Assembly (NCBI GenBank): GCA_023078685.1 | Contig: JALGAS010000006.1 | Coordinates: 124,001-188,000, forward strand | DNA length: 64,000 nt | Direction: 5' to 3' | Source: Neopestalotiopsis rosae | Taxonomy: Eukaryota; Ascomycota; Sordariomycetes; Amphisphaeriales; Sporocadaceae | Shown: positions 1 to 11,416 of the stretch, piece by piece | How positions within the stretch are numbered: position 1 is the stretch's first letter | Layout of the letters: each line of letters begins with the position of its first letter | The notes under the pieces: generated by a model | What the model was told of the DNA's origin: nothing | Database searches by the model: none | The model's input: only the letters and a program-made list of their open reading frames with translations | Translations under genes and position numbers: made by a program

Positions 1-498
1 CTGATCTAGTGCCAATGTGCCAATGGATGGGTGGAGATATGGATGGCGCCAGCTTGGGGGCTTTCGGCGATTCAGAGACCCTGCGATAAACCGTCAACTT
101 CGGCGCTTATGATTGGTTGATCGTCACCCAATGGAGTATCCCCCCGGTTCAACTGATAGGACTAGGAAAGGCACCGATTGTCTTCTTTCGACGAATGCTG
201 TTCCCGAGACGGTGACAATGATGAGGGAGACTTTCGGCGCAGATGCCGCCGTCGCCGCCGCCGAAGATTGGCTGGCAGGACCTTTTGCAATGCAAGATGG
301 CCACCGAGAGGGGGAAAGGGCGGATCATGGCAGCATTGCTTACAGGCGCTACTCGGCTCGGTGGTGACGAGATCGACAAAGCCGTTGGGCAACTTTGTCA
401 GTAGGAAAGCATTTATATGACTTCACCCGAGATCTCGAATTGATCATTTCACACATCATTGCCTAGCATCACAAAGAAATTTGCATAGACTACCAGCC
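1..498. other. Upstream region of the first dioxygenase gene
   Basis: No gene is supported here. Short overlapping reading frames in 113-420 look like chance products of a GC-rich stretch containing a run of CCG/GCC triplets near 245-262. The last 100 bases before the ATG at 499 should hold the promoter and 5' UTR of the dioxygenase gene. I see no clear TATA element. Confidence 0.5.
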
Positions 499-1845
499 AT
501 GGCTACCACAACAGAAACCGTGACAGCAACAGCTGCCGCCCCTCCTCTGGCCCTCAAGCTGAGCCAAAGGCCCAAGAACGCCGACGGCTCCGCGCTGTAC
601 CCAGACTTCCTGCCGCACTACGATCCCCTGGAAAAGGTGGAAGATCTGGGCTACTTTGAGCACGTCGACGTGGGACACCGCGCGGACCCAACGTTTCCCA
701 ACCTGCTGAAGAACGCCACAAAGGTCTACGACCTCTCCCCGCAGGTTGGCACCGAGATCGAGGGCGTCCAGCTCTCGCAGCTGAGCCCTGCGGGCCTCGA
801 CGAGCTGGCCCTGCTGGCGGCCCAGCGCGGCGGCCTCGTCTTTCGGAACCAGGACTACATTGGCCTCGGTCTCGAGGAACAAAAGAAGATTGTGGGCCAC
901 TTTGGACCGCTCCACGTTCATGGATGGGCGCCTCACCCTGCGGCCGGCAGTCCTGAGCACATGATTATTTACGACCACAAGGAGTAAGTCACAGTAACTG
1001 TAAATGTGGATATTCAAAGAAATACTAACCGGACTTGCGCCAAAAAGCGACCTCCGCGTCCGCCGCTCATGGAAGGGCCGGAGCCCGGTACAGTGGCACT
1101 CGGACCAGACGCCCGAGCCGCAGCCGCCGGGAGTGACGTTCATCGGCATGCTCGAGTCGCCGGCGGCGGCGGGCGGCGACACGCTCATGAGCTCGAGCGT
1201 GGCGGCCTACAAGTCGCTGAGCCCGCGGTTCCGCAAGCGGCTCGAAGGGCTGACGGCCATCCACAGCAACAACGACGGCGTCAAGCAGGAGCTCAAGAAT
1301 GGCGACAACGCCGTCATGCGCCGCCAGGAGCTGGTACAGGAGCACCCCGTCGTCATTGTGCATCCCGTCACCAAGGAAAAGGCCTTGTGTAAGTTTGTTT
1401 CTCGGTATTCATAATTCAAAAGGTATTTTTGCTGACACGCTTTACGAAAATACAGTCGTGAATCCCGTGTACACCAAGCGCATTGTGGGATTCGACGAGG
1501 AGGAGTCGGACTACCTCCTCAAGTTCCTCTTTGACCACATTGCCAAGAGGCAGGACTTTCAGTGCCGCATCCGCTACGAGGCCGGCACGGTGCTCGTGTG
1601 GGACCAGAGAATCACAAACCACTCGCAGACGCTGGACTACCCGGCCGGCGACAGGAGGCATGCCTTCCGTCTGACTTCATTGGCCAGTGAGTTTTATATA
1701 TTCTTCTCGGAAGAACACCCCGAGACAAAGTATGAATTTGCTGATTTGATTTCCTTTTCTAGACAAGCCTATTCCGGCACTTATTGAAGAAGACGACGGC
1801 GAGTGTGCCAAGGATATTGGAAGAGTGCAGTTGGGATTGTGCTGA
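499..1845 (+). CDS. TauD/TfdA-family 2-oxoglutarate-dependent dioxygenase (paralogue 1)
   Basis: Predicted Fe(II)/2-oxoglutarate dioxygenase of the taurine dioxygenase family. Members hydroxylate a small substrate, often a sulfonate, while decarboxylating 2-oxoglutarate. Exons are 499-983, 1048-1388, 1456-1686 and 1763-1845 with canonical GT-AG introns, giving 379 aa. The HxD iron-binding motif is H179-S-D181 in the WHSDQTPEP segment. The distal iron ligand is probably H331 (NHSQTLDY), followed by the Arg-rich RRHAFRL segment that normally holds 2-oxoglutarate. The ATG at 499 was chosen because nothing conserved lies upstream. It is a clear paralogue of the gene at 7116-8348, with long near-identical stretches, but the two share no intron position. 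It sits next to a Zn2Cys6 regulator that ends just downstream on the other strand. Family is secure; substrate unknown. Confidence 0.9.
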
Positions 1846-2049
1846 TTTGTTCTTTGCATGGTAGCTAGGAGTTGGGCAGAAATGACAAACATATCTGAAA
1901 AGAAATTTGCATACATTAAGCATTCTACTATGAGGTCGTACTAATGAATCCTTGGGTCACTTGGTCACCATGATGCTTGATGTCCTTACTATTTGAATAT
2001 AAATATTTAACATGGTACCCAGAGGGCACTATTCCCCAAGTGTATGTTT

Positions 2050-4245
2050 TCAAAATGTAAACAGGAATTCGCTTTCAAATTCTGGTTGTTGCCAATATGC
2101 ATGACGCCAATCGCTCCAAGACTCGAATTCTTCCTGAGCATAATTTCGTGTCTCGATGGCTTGATCCGTGTTGCGAGATTCGTTTTGGCTTGCATTATCT
2201 AGGTTGCTGTCGAGAGGCTCTGTTCTCAGAGACCTCTCCACGCCTGGTTCGTCGGAAGCCACTTCTCGTGCTTGTGTGTCTTCGCTGGCTTCATCGACTG
2301 CCACATCTGCCGGAACTTGACTGACATCGGACTCTGAGGGCTTGCTTATCTCTTCTGCTGGAACTGGGCCATTGTTTGTAGCAGATATCGACTCGGGTTT
2401 CTCCTGCAGCTTGACAGAGTTTTCGAAAAAGTGCAAGACGGTCTGGGCGTTGGGCCAGAACCGCGCGAGCTCCCGCAGCGAAAAGAGGGCAGAGTCGTAC
2501 CGCCGCAGCGCGGATATGGCCAGGACGGGGTTCGACAGGCGCACCTCGGCGCTCAGCTCGATCAGCGCCGTGAACAGGCAGTTGATGCTGGACGTCCAGA
2601 GGAACTTGGTCTCGTTCCTCTCGCACAGGCACTGGAACAGGTCCTGCACCACGCCGGCCGCCGTCTTGCAAATGTCCGAGTCCTCGCCTTGCTGCTGCGC
2701 CCGCGAGGACGACGACGCGTGATATGATCGGGTGCGGTGGAGGAGTATCAGCGCTGTGTTATACACCAGCTGCAGGTTGGCCGCCCACAAGTCGAGGCGG
2801 GGGCCGAGGTGCAGCTGCAGCGACGTCGGGAGGCGCAGGGCCCAAGTCGCCAGGTCCTCGTCGGTCCGCCTCAGCATGTCCTGGCGGTCCTCGGCCGTGG
2901 CCCGGAGGCGGAAGCGCTGGCGCAGGGCCTCGGAGATGATGACGCACAGCTCCGACGCGTGCATGACATACTCGGCGCGCACGCGGGGCCCGCAGTCACG
3001 GAAGTCGGACGGCTGGAGGCGCTGCACGTCGCTGTCGGCCAGGTGGATGGCGGGCGGCCGGCCGTACTGCAGCGAGACGAGCGTGTCGCACTGGAAGAGC
3101 AGCCACCAGACGCGCCGCCACATGCGTTTCACGTGCGGCACCAGGGTGCTGTTCTCGGCGTCGCGGTGCATGCCCATGCCCGTCGCCGTGCGCGCCGCGA
3201 TGCCCAGCCAGTACCAGGCGTTGGCCACGACGTCCTCGGGCCCGTCGGCGTGCCAGGTCAGCAGCAGCGCGGCCTGGACTATGGTGTCGCGGTTCCGCTC
3301 GAACCGGGCGTCAAAGAGGCTCTTGGCGCGCCGGAAAAAGGTGGCCTTGAGGTGCTCCCGGTTGGGCTGGTCAAAGCAGACGTGCGCGCCCACGAGCAAT
3401 ATGGCGTGCAGCAAGAGCAGCGAGGGCGGGTTGTCCGGGTCCTTGGACTCGTACTGCTTCATGAAGATCGTCTCGTCCACCACCGGGAACCCCGGGTTGA
3501 TGTGAGTAAAGTAGGCGCGCAGGAGCCGATCCACGATGCCCTTTTCGGGCAGCTGGAACGCCTCGAGGGGCAGGCGATCGGGATCGTGGCATGTGTGCCT
3601 CCGCGCGATGCGATCCGTCGGGAAATGAGACACATTCTCGACCGTTTTGCCAAATTGCTGGCGCACCAGGAAGCTCAGATTCGACACGTCGGTCCCAACG
3701 TACATGGTCCGGGCATGCCGGTCAATGGGCCGCTCTGTGAGATGCGGCTGGTCGATGAACTCGGCCAGGTGTCGCTGAAAGAGATACTCGCTGTTGTCGA
3801 CGGACGACTCATCCACGTTGAGGAGATTGGCCACCTCGACCTTGGGGACCGGTCTTGGTGTCGTCGTTGTCGTCGTTGTCGTCGTCCTCGGCGAGCACGC
3901 CGACCCTTGCGGGCTCGTGGTAGTGGTTCTTGCTCTTGTGCTGCTGTCGCTGCTAGCCACGACGGCCGGCAACCGGACGGGCTCGGCGCCTCGACCTGGG
4001 AGCTTGGCCGAGGTCCGCTTGCGCTTCAGGTGTAGCCGGCAGTCCTCTCGCGACGCGCTCTGGCAGTTGCTACATGGGAAGCCAATCTCGGTGGCGTCGC
4101 ATTTCACCTTGCGCACATGACAGGGAACGCATGCTTGTCTTTTGGCTATACATGTGGTGACTTAGCAATCGTTGCATGTATAAATTTGGGTCAAGGAATA
4201 TACTGCAGACATACAAGCAGATTGTGGTGGAGTCGCTTCACTCAT
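2050..4245 (-). CDS. Zn2Cys6 fungal transcription factor
   Basis: Predicted nuclear regulator of 708 aa with an N-terminal Zn(II)2Cys6 binuclear cluster and a central fungal-specific transcription factor domain. The short first exon (4245-4215, MSEATPPQSA) joins across a 69-nt GTATGT...TAG intron to the main exon (4145-2050). This restores the complete cluster C16-x2-C19-x6-C26-x8-C35-x2-C38-x7-C46. Starting at the in-frame GTG near 4116 would delete the first two cysteines. After a basic linker and a Thr-rich run, the middle homology region shows the typical segment RRVWWLLFQCD with LQYGRPPAIH. The C-terminus is acidic and Ser/Glu-rich and may be an activation region. It lies between one dioxygenase and the aldolase gene and is the obvious candidate to control the 0.5-11.2 kb block, but that is inference from position. 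Confidence 0.9.
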
Positions 4246-5454
4246 AGCTCGACGTTGCGTCTTGAAGCTGTGGCCGATATAGCAAAGAACTAGATACAGA
4301 TCTTGTGGAACTCTTGCTTCCTCGGAATGGGTAAACCAATGTGCTCTCCGATCAACGACATCTATTTTCAATGGTGGATCCCTCCACCGAGAAATCAACA
4401 AATATGGTTACGGGCAAGATCTGAGTAAAGGTCGTTCCTTAGGAAAAGAAGGGGAAAGTCAGTGTACACTCAGCATCTCAAAGTGGTACTGATCCATTGC
4501 CAATTCTGATTGTCTAATTTGCTGAACTATCTTTCCAAGGTTACCAGTTATGATCATACAGAGTTTAGTGTAATTGTCTTGTTCTCTGTTAGTCAGTCCA
4601 CCCTCTTCTTATCTCTCGAGTCCGCCAGAGACTAAGATGGAGAGCGGTTGGGCGGTTGTTGGCTGGGGGAACGCCCCCGAGTCGAGGTAGTTATCGGCTG
4701 CGTCGGGCCCAAGCCGCCATGAGACGGGCGCTTCGTGCCGAATCAGAACTGTACGATAAGGTCGTAGGATACCTGGAGCGATTGAGGCAGAAGGTATCAT
4801 TCCCAAGCCGTAATAGTGTCTTGAATTTGTAGCACTGGTCATGGGAACTTGGCAACCAACTGTCAGGCGGCGTAATTCTGGTTACGACTTGAATATTGGG
4901 TGCATTGCTGGAATATGATGATGGACCGTGGTATGCCCAGTGTGCAACGTCGACCTAGGTTGGTGACCACAACTCGGGTGATCGTTAGCGGGGGTTTATA
5001 GTGCAACATGGGTCTATTAGTCAATGAAGCTGCTAATTCAGCTCGCTAAATCAGTACCAATGTTGCTCAATATAGCAACCCCAAAATAGCGTCTTTGTTC
5101 CACTTGCTATTTCATCCACAAAGCGGCGGCGTTGATTGGCCTCGGCGATGCAGCAGAACTGACCAGTGGAGAGATGTTTGATCTCTGTATCTCTATCGGG
5201 GGTTATCAATCAAGAAAATCCAGCTATTCAAAGGACTGGCTGGAGCTATTGCGTTTGAGGTATTCTGTAATGAACTGCCAGCTGCGAATCTGGTCAAATG
5301 CTATCCATTCAGCTAAGAAGAACCACAAATCATAATAGTTGCCTTCAATTCTAAGATATTGTGAGAAAGCTGGAACTGAATCGTTGTAATTGAGTGCCAC
5401 TGCGAATCCTCATTCTGCTGCAAGAAAACGAAAGGACAAACCAGAACGGTTACA
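4246..5454. other. Divergent intergenic region, regulator / aldolase
   Basis: This 1.2-kb region lies between two divergently transcribed genes. I see no convincing coding sequence: the small frames near 4609-4842 and 5132-5335 lack codon bias and family resemblance. It must hold the promoters of both the Zn2Cys6 gene (left) and the aldolase (right). Confidence 0.5.
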
Positions 5455-6730
5455 ATGGCGATTACACGTCTCCTCCCCAAAGGCATATACACGCCATTGC
5501 CAACCTTCTTCCAAGAGGACGAGGAGTTGGACCTGGACGCGCTGGCCAAGCACGTCATGTTCACCGCACTGGCCGGGACCATACCGGTAGTATGCGGCTC
5601 CGCGGGCGAGGCCGCGCACCTTTCGGCCGACGAGCGCACGCAGATTATCCAGACGACGCGGTCCGTCCTGGACGCCTGCGGCCTGGATCAGGTACCCATC
5701 GTGGCGGGCGTGGGCGCGCCGAGCACGCGCGAGACCGTGTACCTGGCCAAACGCGCCCAGGAGGCTGGGGCGGACCATGTCATGGTGATTCCGCCGGGCT
5801 ACTACGCGGGCGGGCTCCAGAGCAACGGCGGCGAGGCGCTGCGCCGGTTCTTTGTCGACGTGGCCGCGGGGAGCCCGCTGCCCGTCATTGTGTACAATTT
5901 CCCGGGCGTCTCGGCCGGCATCGACCTGGATAGCGATCTCATCCTGGATGTGCTGCGAGAGGCGCCCAACGTCGTGGGTGTGAAATTGACGTGAGTGTCC
6001 TAAGATGTTCAAAAATACGCCCCCTTTGGGCTCTCTCGTGGTGCTGAGGGGTGTTTGAAGCTGATGAAATATTCCTCCAGTTGCGCATCTGTTGGCAAGA
6101 TTACTCGTATCAATGCCGTGACCAGCTCGGAAGAGTTCAAGTCGCAATACCCGAGAATCAGTCCACATGCGGAATTTAGAATCATAGATGGCTACATTGA
6201 CATTCTACTTCCATCCATTTCGAGTGGTGCCGCCGGCGTAAGTTATGCATGTCATGCTTCTCTCTTCAATAAAAATGCTGACCAGTAAATCTAGGCGATA
6301 TCTGGACTCCCAAACTTGGTCCCTGTATGTTTCTGAAACTCTGATGGCATAATTGCATGTGTGCTAATTCTTCTCGTCAGCGGACTTGCGTACGCTTATG
6401 GGAGCTTGCCAACTACCCGTCCAATACACCTGAGTACAAGGAGGCACAGAGACTGCAAAACGAGCTAGCACTCGTCGACGGATTCATGCAAAAGATTGGC
6501 GTATGTAACCAATGCCCTCCTTGTTCATTCTCAATCTGCTAGTATTTCAGCTAACCCCCTGATTGCAGTTTGCTGGAATGAAGATGCTCCTCCACAAACA
6601 GTTTGGCTACGGCCGCCTGCCGCGCAGGCCACTACTTCCGAGCAGTGAAGAGAGCGCCGCTTCGTGGTTCAAGAATCCGTTACTACTGAATATCTTGAAG
6701 GAGGAAGAAAAACATGCCGTGGCATCATAA
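5455..6730 (+). CDS. DHDPS / N-acetylneuraminate-lyase family class I aldolase
   Basis: Predicted pyruvate-type Schiff-base aldolase or lyase (DapA superfamily, TIM barrel), 334 aa. Exons are 5455-5990, 6081-6237, 6295-6324, 6381-6500 and 6569-6730. Hallmarks are the substrate-carboxylate loop GSAGEAAHLS (about residues 48-57), PPGYY (113-117), the catalytic Tyr in VIVYNFPG (Y147), and the Schiff-base Lys in VVGVKLT (K177), which falls right at the first intron. Family members include dihydrodipicolinate synthase, N-acetylneuraminate lyase, 4-hydroxy-2-oxoglutarate aldolase and 2-keto-3-deoxy-sugar-acid aldolases. Fungal lysine synthesis uses the alpha-aminoadipate route, so a catabolic lyase role is more likely than lysine synthesis. 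The neighbouring oxygenases and permease support a degradation pathway. Exact substrate unknown. Confidence 0.9.
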
Positions 6731-7115
6731 TTGTTATGGATTAAAGTTTAACTATCTATGGATTTGGCACATCCATATCGGCAAAATATTAACGATCCAG
6801 AGTGGAAAATGTCATCTACATCCATCATATAGCGTGTGCAGTATCGAGCCAAGGCTTTCAAGATCGGAATGATTTTCATCGATTGAAAATATCACAGTAT
6901 ATGGCGTGCACAAACTTCTCACGGTGATTTCGACGGTTCAGCCAGGTCCTTGCTGCAAGTGTCACGGATAAGATGACTCAGTAATTTATTATCATAACAA
7001 GGATTGGTTTCACCAAGTCTCTACATTGACTCTCATGGTTATTGGTGATCAAATATTTGGCATGTGTACGCGTATTCGGGCTAGATACTCATAATTCAAC
7101 ATTTATTTTCACCAT
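6731..7115. other. Convergent 3' intergenic spacer
   Basis: An AT-rich spacer between the 3' ends of the aldolase and the second dioxygenase. It should contain both 3' UTRs and polyadenylation regions. No gene seen. Confidence 0.5.
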
Positions 7116-8348
7116 TCAACACAGATTCAGCAGCACCCGCGCCTCGTCCTTCTCGCACTCCTGGCGGTCGTCCTCCTCGACCTTGCTGGGGATGGGCGTG
7201 TTGGCCAGGGGCGTCAGCCGGAACGCGTGGCGGCGGTCGCCCGCCGCGTAGTCGAGCGTCTGCGAGTGCTGCGTGACGCGCTGGTCCCAGAGCACGACGG
7301 TGCCGGCCTCGTAGCGCACCCGGCAGCAAAAATCCTGGCCTCGGTTGATGTGGTCAAAGAGGAACTTGAGCATGTAGTCTAAGAGGTTATGGCACACGGG
7401 AGTTAGCGATTTGACAAGGAGGATCAGTGTATGAGGATTGAGGGAGAAGGGAGAGAGATGAGAACTTACCTGATTCTTCCTCATCCCAACCAACAATACT
7501 CTGCGTGTAAGACGAGTTGACAAACAAGGCCTTTTGCTTGGTGACGGGGTGGACCGTGACTACGGGGTGGATGGACTTGGTAATGGGACGGCGCAGGACC
7601 GCCTGGTTGCCATTGTCGCGCAGCTCGCGCATGATGGGGTTGGCCGTGGTGTGCACGGCATTGAGGCCCTCGAGGCGCTTGCGGAAAGACGGCGACAGGC
7701 GCTCAAAGGCCCGGACCGAGCTGGAGATGATGGTGTCGCCGCCGGCCACGGAGGGAGACTCGAGCATGGCGAAAAAGGTCAGCCCCGGGGGCTGCGCCTC
7801 GGGGGACTGGTCCACGTGGAACTGAATGGGCGACTTGCGGCTCCACGACTTGCGGATGCGCAGGTCGTCCTTGGAGTCGTACACAATGACGAATTCGGGA
7901 GGGCCCTCCTGGGGGTGCGGCATCCAGCCGTGTTGGTGAAGGGGACCAAAGTGGGAGGCAATGCGTCTCTGCTCCTCAAAACCGACGTCGACATAGTCCT
8001 GGTCGCGGAATACTAGACAGCCCCTCTCTGCGCACAAGAGTGCAATCTCATCCAGTCCCGCATTGGATAATTTGGAGATTTGCACACCATGGATTTCTGT
8101 GCCGCAGTGAGGACTCAAGTCGAACACTTTGGTGGCATGTTTGAGTAGATTGGGCTTCAATGGGTCAGCCCGATGGCCTGGGTCGTCATGCTCAAATCTG
8201 CCGACCTCCTCAACCTTTTCAAGAGGGTCATAATGAGCTATGATTTTGGTCAGAAACAATCTAATTTGAGGAAGATGTAAACAAAAAGTCACTTACGAAG
8301 GTAGGCAGGATAAAGCGGTTCGCTCTTCTCCTCTGTTTTGGCTATCAT
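7116..8348 (-). CDS. TauD/TfdA-family 2-oxoglutarate-dependent dioxygenase (paralogue 2)
   Basis: Second member of the taurine-dioxygenase-type family, 360 aa. Exons on the minus strand are 8348-8297, 8237-7470 and 7378-7116. The start at 8348 gives MIAKTEEKSEP and splices in frame into PHYDPLEK, matching paralogue 1. The HxD iron motif is in FHVDQSPEAQPPG. The distal segment is WDQRVTQHSQTLDY followed by RRHAFRLTPLA, the expected iron and 2-oxoglutarate ligands. It is shorter than paralogue 1 because the Ala/Thr-rich N-terminal leader is missing. Its two introns fall at positions uninterrupted in paralogue 1, and the three introns of paralogue 1 are absent here. It is transcribed divergently from the MFS transporter gene, which suggests a shared promoter region and coordinated expression. 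Confidence 0.9.
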
Positions 8349-9345
8349 TTTGATTTTCTAGAAAACAGTTCTCTACTCGGAAACCTTGATGTCGAGTCTG
8401 GCCGGTATAATGCAGCTCCTATAACAATGTTGCTGTACTGGGCCACAACCACAACATGCACGATTCAAGTTGCGCTCGGCCACGATATATGGCCACACCC
8501 TATGAAGCTATTTCTTGCCGAGCAACTTCACCAGTCGCTACGTTCCCTCGAAATGCCCATGGACACGCTGATTGATCGGTATCATCGGCATCGAGGCCGT
8601 TTGTGTGATTTCCTTCCTCGGGTCTCAACCGAGACGGGGTGGCCCCACATCATCAAAGCGCAACCCCCGAATCCGCCCAGTCGACTTGTCCTGATAACCC
8701 CGTCTCGTTGAGACGATTCGGCGACTTTCATTGGCCCATATGCACGGAGAAGCGGCAGCGCTATCCAAGTCCCTATAGTAGCATCACTCCCGGCTGTTTG
8801 GGTCAACGGTCTTCACCATTGTGCTCGTAACCTCGAAGCTGCTAGTCAAGATAAGAGCAAGGTGGCTGCGAATTAGAACCGGATCAAGCTTGCGAGAACG
8901 ACGAAATAGCGTCAATGAACAACAACCTATATTGGCAAAGGTAAAAGTCGCCAAGGAAGTAGGTGTTTCTTTCTGAGGTATGCATGCTTTCGGCTGACCC
9001 GCTCTACCTTGCTCTAGCATGCTACCCATGCCCCTGGGTCGGCAAAGCATAGATACTTGCCGAGTGAGAACTTGTCTGATTATACTTCAAACTCTAGACA
9101 GGGAAGTCTGTTAGTCAGTAGGCGATAGTGATAATCCCCCAAGCACTAGCTGTGTGGATGAAATAGGCAAGAATTATCAGCCAGTCCCTGTATGATAAAT
9201 TGACCGTGGATCCAACGTCGATTCATGATATTTCCGGTGGTCTTGTCTCTTTAACCCGCATCCCAATCAATCCATCTACCACTCCAATCCAGAAAAACGC
9301 TTTCGGTCTTCTCCCTGTAAAGCCAAACCAGGACCAGCGTAGACC
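8349..9345. other. Divergent promoter region, dioxygenase 2 / MFS transporter
   Basis: About 1 kb between divergently transcribed genes. No credible coding sequence. It probably holds regulatory sites for both genes. I could not identify a specific operator. Confidence 0.5.
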
Positions 9346-11210
9346 ATGGGGAAGCCAGAGCAATCCGGTCCGGTGCCCCACGACATTGCCGAGGGCCCCA
9401 ACGCCAGCTTGACGGCCGAGGCCGCGGTCAAGGCCGTCAAGGCCGGGCGGGCCCAGGACGTTGACATTGCCGCCCAGATCATTGCCGAGTGCGGCGAGGA
9501 CGGCACCATTACCTGGACGGCGGAGGAGGAGCGGAAATTGATTCGCAAGGTGGACTGGCACATTATCCCAATTGTATGTTTTAGTTTTCTTTTTATTTTA
9601 TTCTACTGTTCCAATGCGGCCAGCAATTATGGAACGTTTAGATACTAACTGCGAATAAATCTAGTTGTTCGTCTGCGCTACACTTTCCGGCCTTGACAAG
9701 ACGGCCATATCGGCTGCCGCCATCTATGGATTGAAGTCGGATCTCCACCTCTCTGGCCAGGACTACTCTTGGGTCGGTTCGGCGCCCTTTTTCGGCGGGC
9801 TGGCCTTCATGGGCCCGGCGGCGTACTGTCTGCAAAAAGTCCCGGCCGCCACCTTCTTCTCCCTGAACGTCTTCATGTGGGGTGTTTGCTCCATGTGCAT
9901 GGCGGCGTGTACTAGCTTTGGTGGACTCTTTGTCTGTCGTTTTCTGTAAGACCGCCGACTGCTACCAAGCCAGTGTAACCATCAGTAGTACTAACTGGAC
10001 TTATCCAGATTGGGCGGATTCGAAGCACTCCTGATTCCGGCAGTGACTCTTCTGGTTTCCATGTGGTACCGACCGTAAGTCAACTGCACGAGCAACTTGT
10101 TATCTCATACTAATCAAGACTTATAGTGAGGAACAACCACGGAGAAATAGGCAGGTTTATATTATACTAGCAAGCATGTCATGCGTAGACTACACATTCT
10201 AACCATTTGTACAGCATCATCCTCAACGTCATTGCCCCAATTCTCAATGGATTCATTGCCTGGCTCTGCGGCTACCACCAGGGCTCCTTTCCGGCATGGA
10301 AGATTATTTTCTTGGCGATTGGTGCATTCAGTTCGCTGTGGGCTGGAGTCACACTCCTATTTCTGTAAGCACCCTATTCGACATGAAATGCATGGGAGAC
10401 TAATCCGCATCGTGCAGTCCCAACAACCCCTTGGACGCCCGCTGGCTCTCCAGCCGCGAAAAGTACATAATCATCCAGCGCAAGGCAGCCGACAACACGG
10501 GCCTCGAGACGAAAAAGTTCAAGCCCGAGCAGGTCTGGGAGGCCGTGACGGACGTCAAGACGTGGCTCATCTGGTTCAGCATCGTGGCCCTGCAGGTCCC
10601 CAACGGCGGCCTCACCACCTTCAACACCCTCATCATCTCCGGGCTGGGCTTCGACAGCCTGCACACGTCGCTGCTCGCCATGCCTCCCGGGCTCATGTCC
10701 ACGGCCTCGGGCATCGCGCTCTCGTACCTCGCGTCCACGACGCGGCGGTGGCGCACCCCGCTGGTGGCGGCGGCCATCCTGCTCCCCCTCCTGGGCGCCG
10801 TCCTCTGCTACACCCTGCCCCGGACCAACCTCGCCGGCCAGCTCGTGGGCCTGTACATCCTGTACACGTACTGGGCCCCCTACGTGACGCTCGTGTCCGT
10901 CTACCAGGCCAACGTGGCGGGCCACACGAAAAAGGTGACCCTGTTCGCCTGGTACTACGTCGCCTGGGCCGTCGGCAACATCATCGGCCCCCAGACGTTC
11001 CGCGAGGACCAGGCGCCGGCCTACACGGGCGGCACCGTCGCCATGATTGTCTGCTACGTCGTGGCCATCCTGCTCATCCTGACGTACGGCCTCGTCTGCC
11101 ACCGCAAAAACGTCGCCCGCGCCGCGGCGTTTGAGGATCAGGTGGCGGTCGAGCATGATTGGCTGGATGAGACGGATATGCAGAATGATGGATTCAAGTA
11201 TACGACGTAG
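9346..11210 (+). CDS. MFS transporter, allantoate permease (DAL5-like) family
   Basis: Predicted plasma-membrane transporter of 513 aa in the anion:cation symporter branch of the major facilitator superfamily. Exons are 9346-9573, 9665-9945, 10009-10074, 10127-10150, 10215-10364 and 10418-11210. Family features include the N-terminal cytosolic segment ending RKVDWHIIPI, LSGLDKTAISAAAIYGL in the first helices, the loop segment RFLLGGFEALLIPA with MWYRPEEQPRRN, and about 12 hydrophobic helices. The 24-nt fourth exon is followed by an intron that keeps frame only with a GC donor (10151-10214, GC-AG), giving RRNSIILNVIAP. DAL5 relatives carry small anions such as allantoate, ureidosuccinate, nicotinate or cysteate-like compounds. 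Next to TauD-type oxygenases, uptake of an organic acid or sulfonate is plausible but unproved. Confidence 0.88.
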
Positions 11211-11416
11211 GGTTGGAGAAGTAGTTTTGTGGGTTATCTGGCGTAAACGAAATGGCGCATGATCTGCTGTGATGGGCATATTCTAAGCCTGTTATCAAGC
11301 CTCTGGAAAACAATGTGTCACTGTTCATATTTTGTTCCAAGTTCAAGAAAGAGTCGCTGTATGTTTTTGCGCCCAGCGCTATAATATATACTTTATTAGG
11401 ACCACTTGTTGTAACG

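Noticed and set aside
2737..4035. Long plus-strand open frame of 432 codons.
   Set aside because: It is antisense to the Zn2Cys6 gene in a GC-rich coding region and has no conserved motif; the minus-strand protein explains the openness.
5455..6730. Naming the aldolase as dihydrodipicolinate synthase of lysine synthesis.
   Set aside because: Fungi make lysine by the alpha-aminoadipate route, and the setting is catabolic; only the superfamily is supported.
10181..11134. Open frame of 317 codons overlapping the transporter gene.
   Set aside because: It is Arg/Pro/His-rich shadow sequence of the high-GC last exon of the MFS gene.
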